Part shown: one piece after another, positions 33,539 to 33,541 of the stretch
How positions within the stretch are numbered: the first letter of the stretch is position 1
How the letters are laid out: each line of letters opens with the position of its first letter
From: Rhizobium sp. Root1203
GTDB lineage: Bacteria; Pseudomonadota; Alphaproteobacteria; Rhizobiales; Rhizobiaceae
NCBI RefSeq assembly: GCF_001424945.1
Contig: NZ_LMCW01000068.1
Span: 172,576-206,116 of the forward strand
Length of the DNA stretch: 33,541 bases
Reading direction: 5' to 3'
Translations under genes and position numbers: made by a program
The notes under the pieces: model-generated
Told to the model about the DNA's origin: nothing
Databases searched by the model: none
The model's input: the letters and a program-made list of their open reading frames with translations, nothing else

Positions 33539-33541
33539 AGG
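33526..33541 (-). tRNA. Initiator tRNA-Met, last 16 nt only (cut by window edge)
   Basis: On the minus strand the bases read CCTGCCCCCGCAACCA. This is the T-arm end, acceptor strand and encoded CCA of alphaproteobacterial initiator tRNA-Met. The rest lies beyond the window. In Hyphomicrobiales this tRNA usually follows the 5S rRNA gene. Confidence 0.75.

Noticed and set aside
1..33541. CRISPR array, toxin-antitoxin pair or phage genes
   Set aside because: No regularly spaced repeats, no Cas-like, toxin-like or structural phage proteins were seen on either strand.

Overview
The window looks like the chromosome of an alphaproteobacterium of the order Hyphomicrobiales (Rhizobiaceae or Phyllobacteriaceae type). 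The reasons are GC-rich coding with good Shine-Dalgarno sites, a FixL-like kinase with FixJ-like regulators, a rhizobial type of FlgO-domain regulator, an IS91 element with its own tyrosine recombinase, and the 3' end of an initiator tRNA-Met at the right edge. In this order tRNA-fMet usually closes the rRNA operon, so an rrn operon probably lies just outside. The genus cannot be fixed from the sequence alone.

Left part (1-7.7 kb). On the minus strand: the N-terminal part of aspartate 4-decarboxylase (cut by the window edge), an outer-membrane porin and a membrane-anchored FlgO/TolB-like regulator. On the plus strand: an AI-2E/PerM-type permease, a long beta-carbonic anhydrase and a DUF2254 membrane protein.

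Possible island (7.8-33.5 kb). A direct repeat of about 94 bp (7786-7879 and 33444-33538) holds the tRNA-fMet 3' end and its terminator. It brackets about 25.6 kb that reads as accessory DNA: an aldo/keto reductase scrap at the inner edge, an MscS channel with a cyclic-nucleotide domain, and a run of small redox and detoxification-type enzymes (two NmrA-like reductases, cupin, nitroreductase, metallo-beta-lactamase-fold hydrolase, AhpD-like protein, HD protein, haloperoxidase-like hydrolase, SDR with a divergent LysR regulator). A compact sensorless histidine kinase sits among them.

The centre is a four-gene signalling operon (18.3-24.0 kb): a 1331-residue MASE1 kinase with six PAS domains, a FixJ-like regulator, a lone receiver and a second FixJ-like regulator. 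A short motif (CCTA-N6-CGCA) recurs upstream of three of the enzyme genes and may be a shared regulatory site; this is inference.

Right part (25.9-33.5 kb). A broken IS91-type element (intact tyrosine recombinase, frameshifted HUH transposase), a DUF938 methyltransferase, a sulfite-oxidase-family molybdoenzyme, a DUF1311 (LprI-like) protein and an exported arylsulfatase, then the tRNA-fMet end. Signs of decay include an amber codon in the Tat signal of the haloperoxidase-like hydrolase, the transposase frameshift and the reductase scrap.
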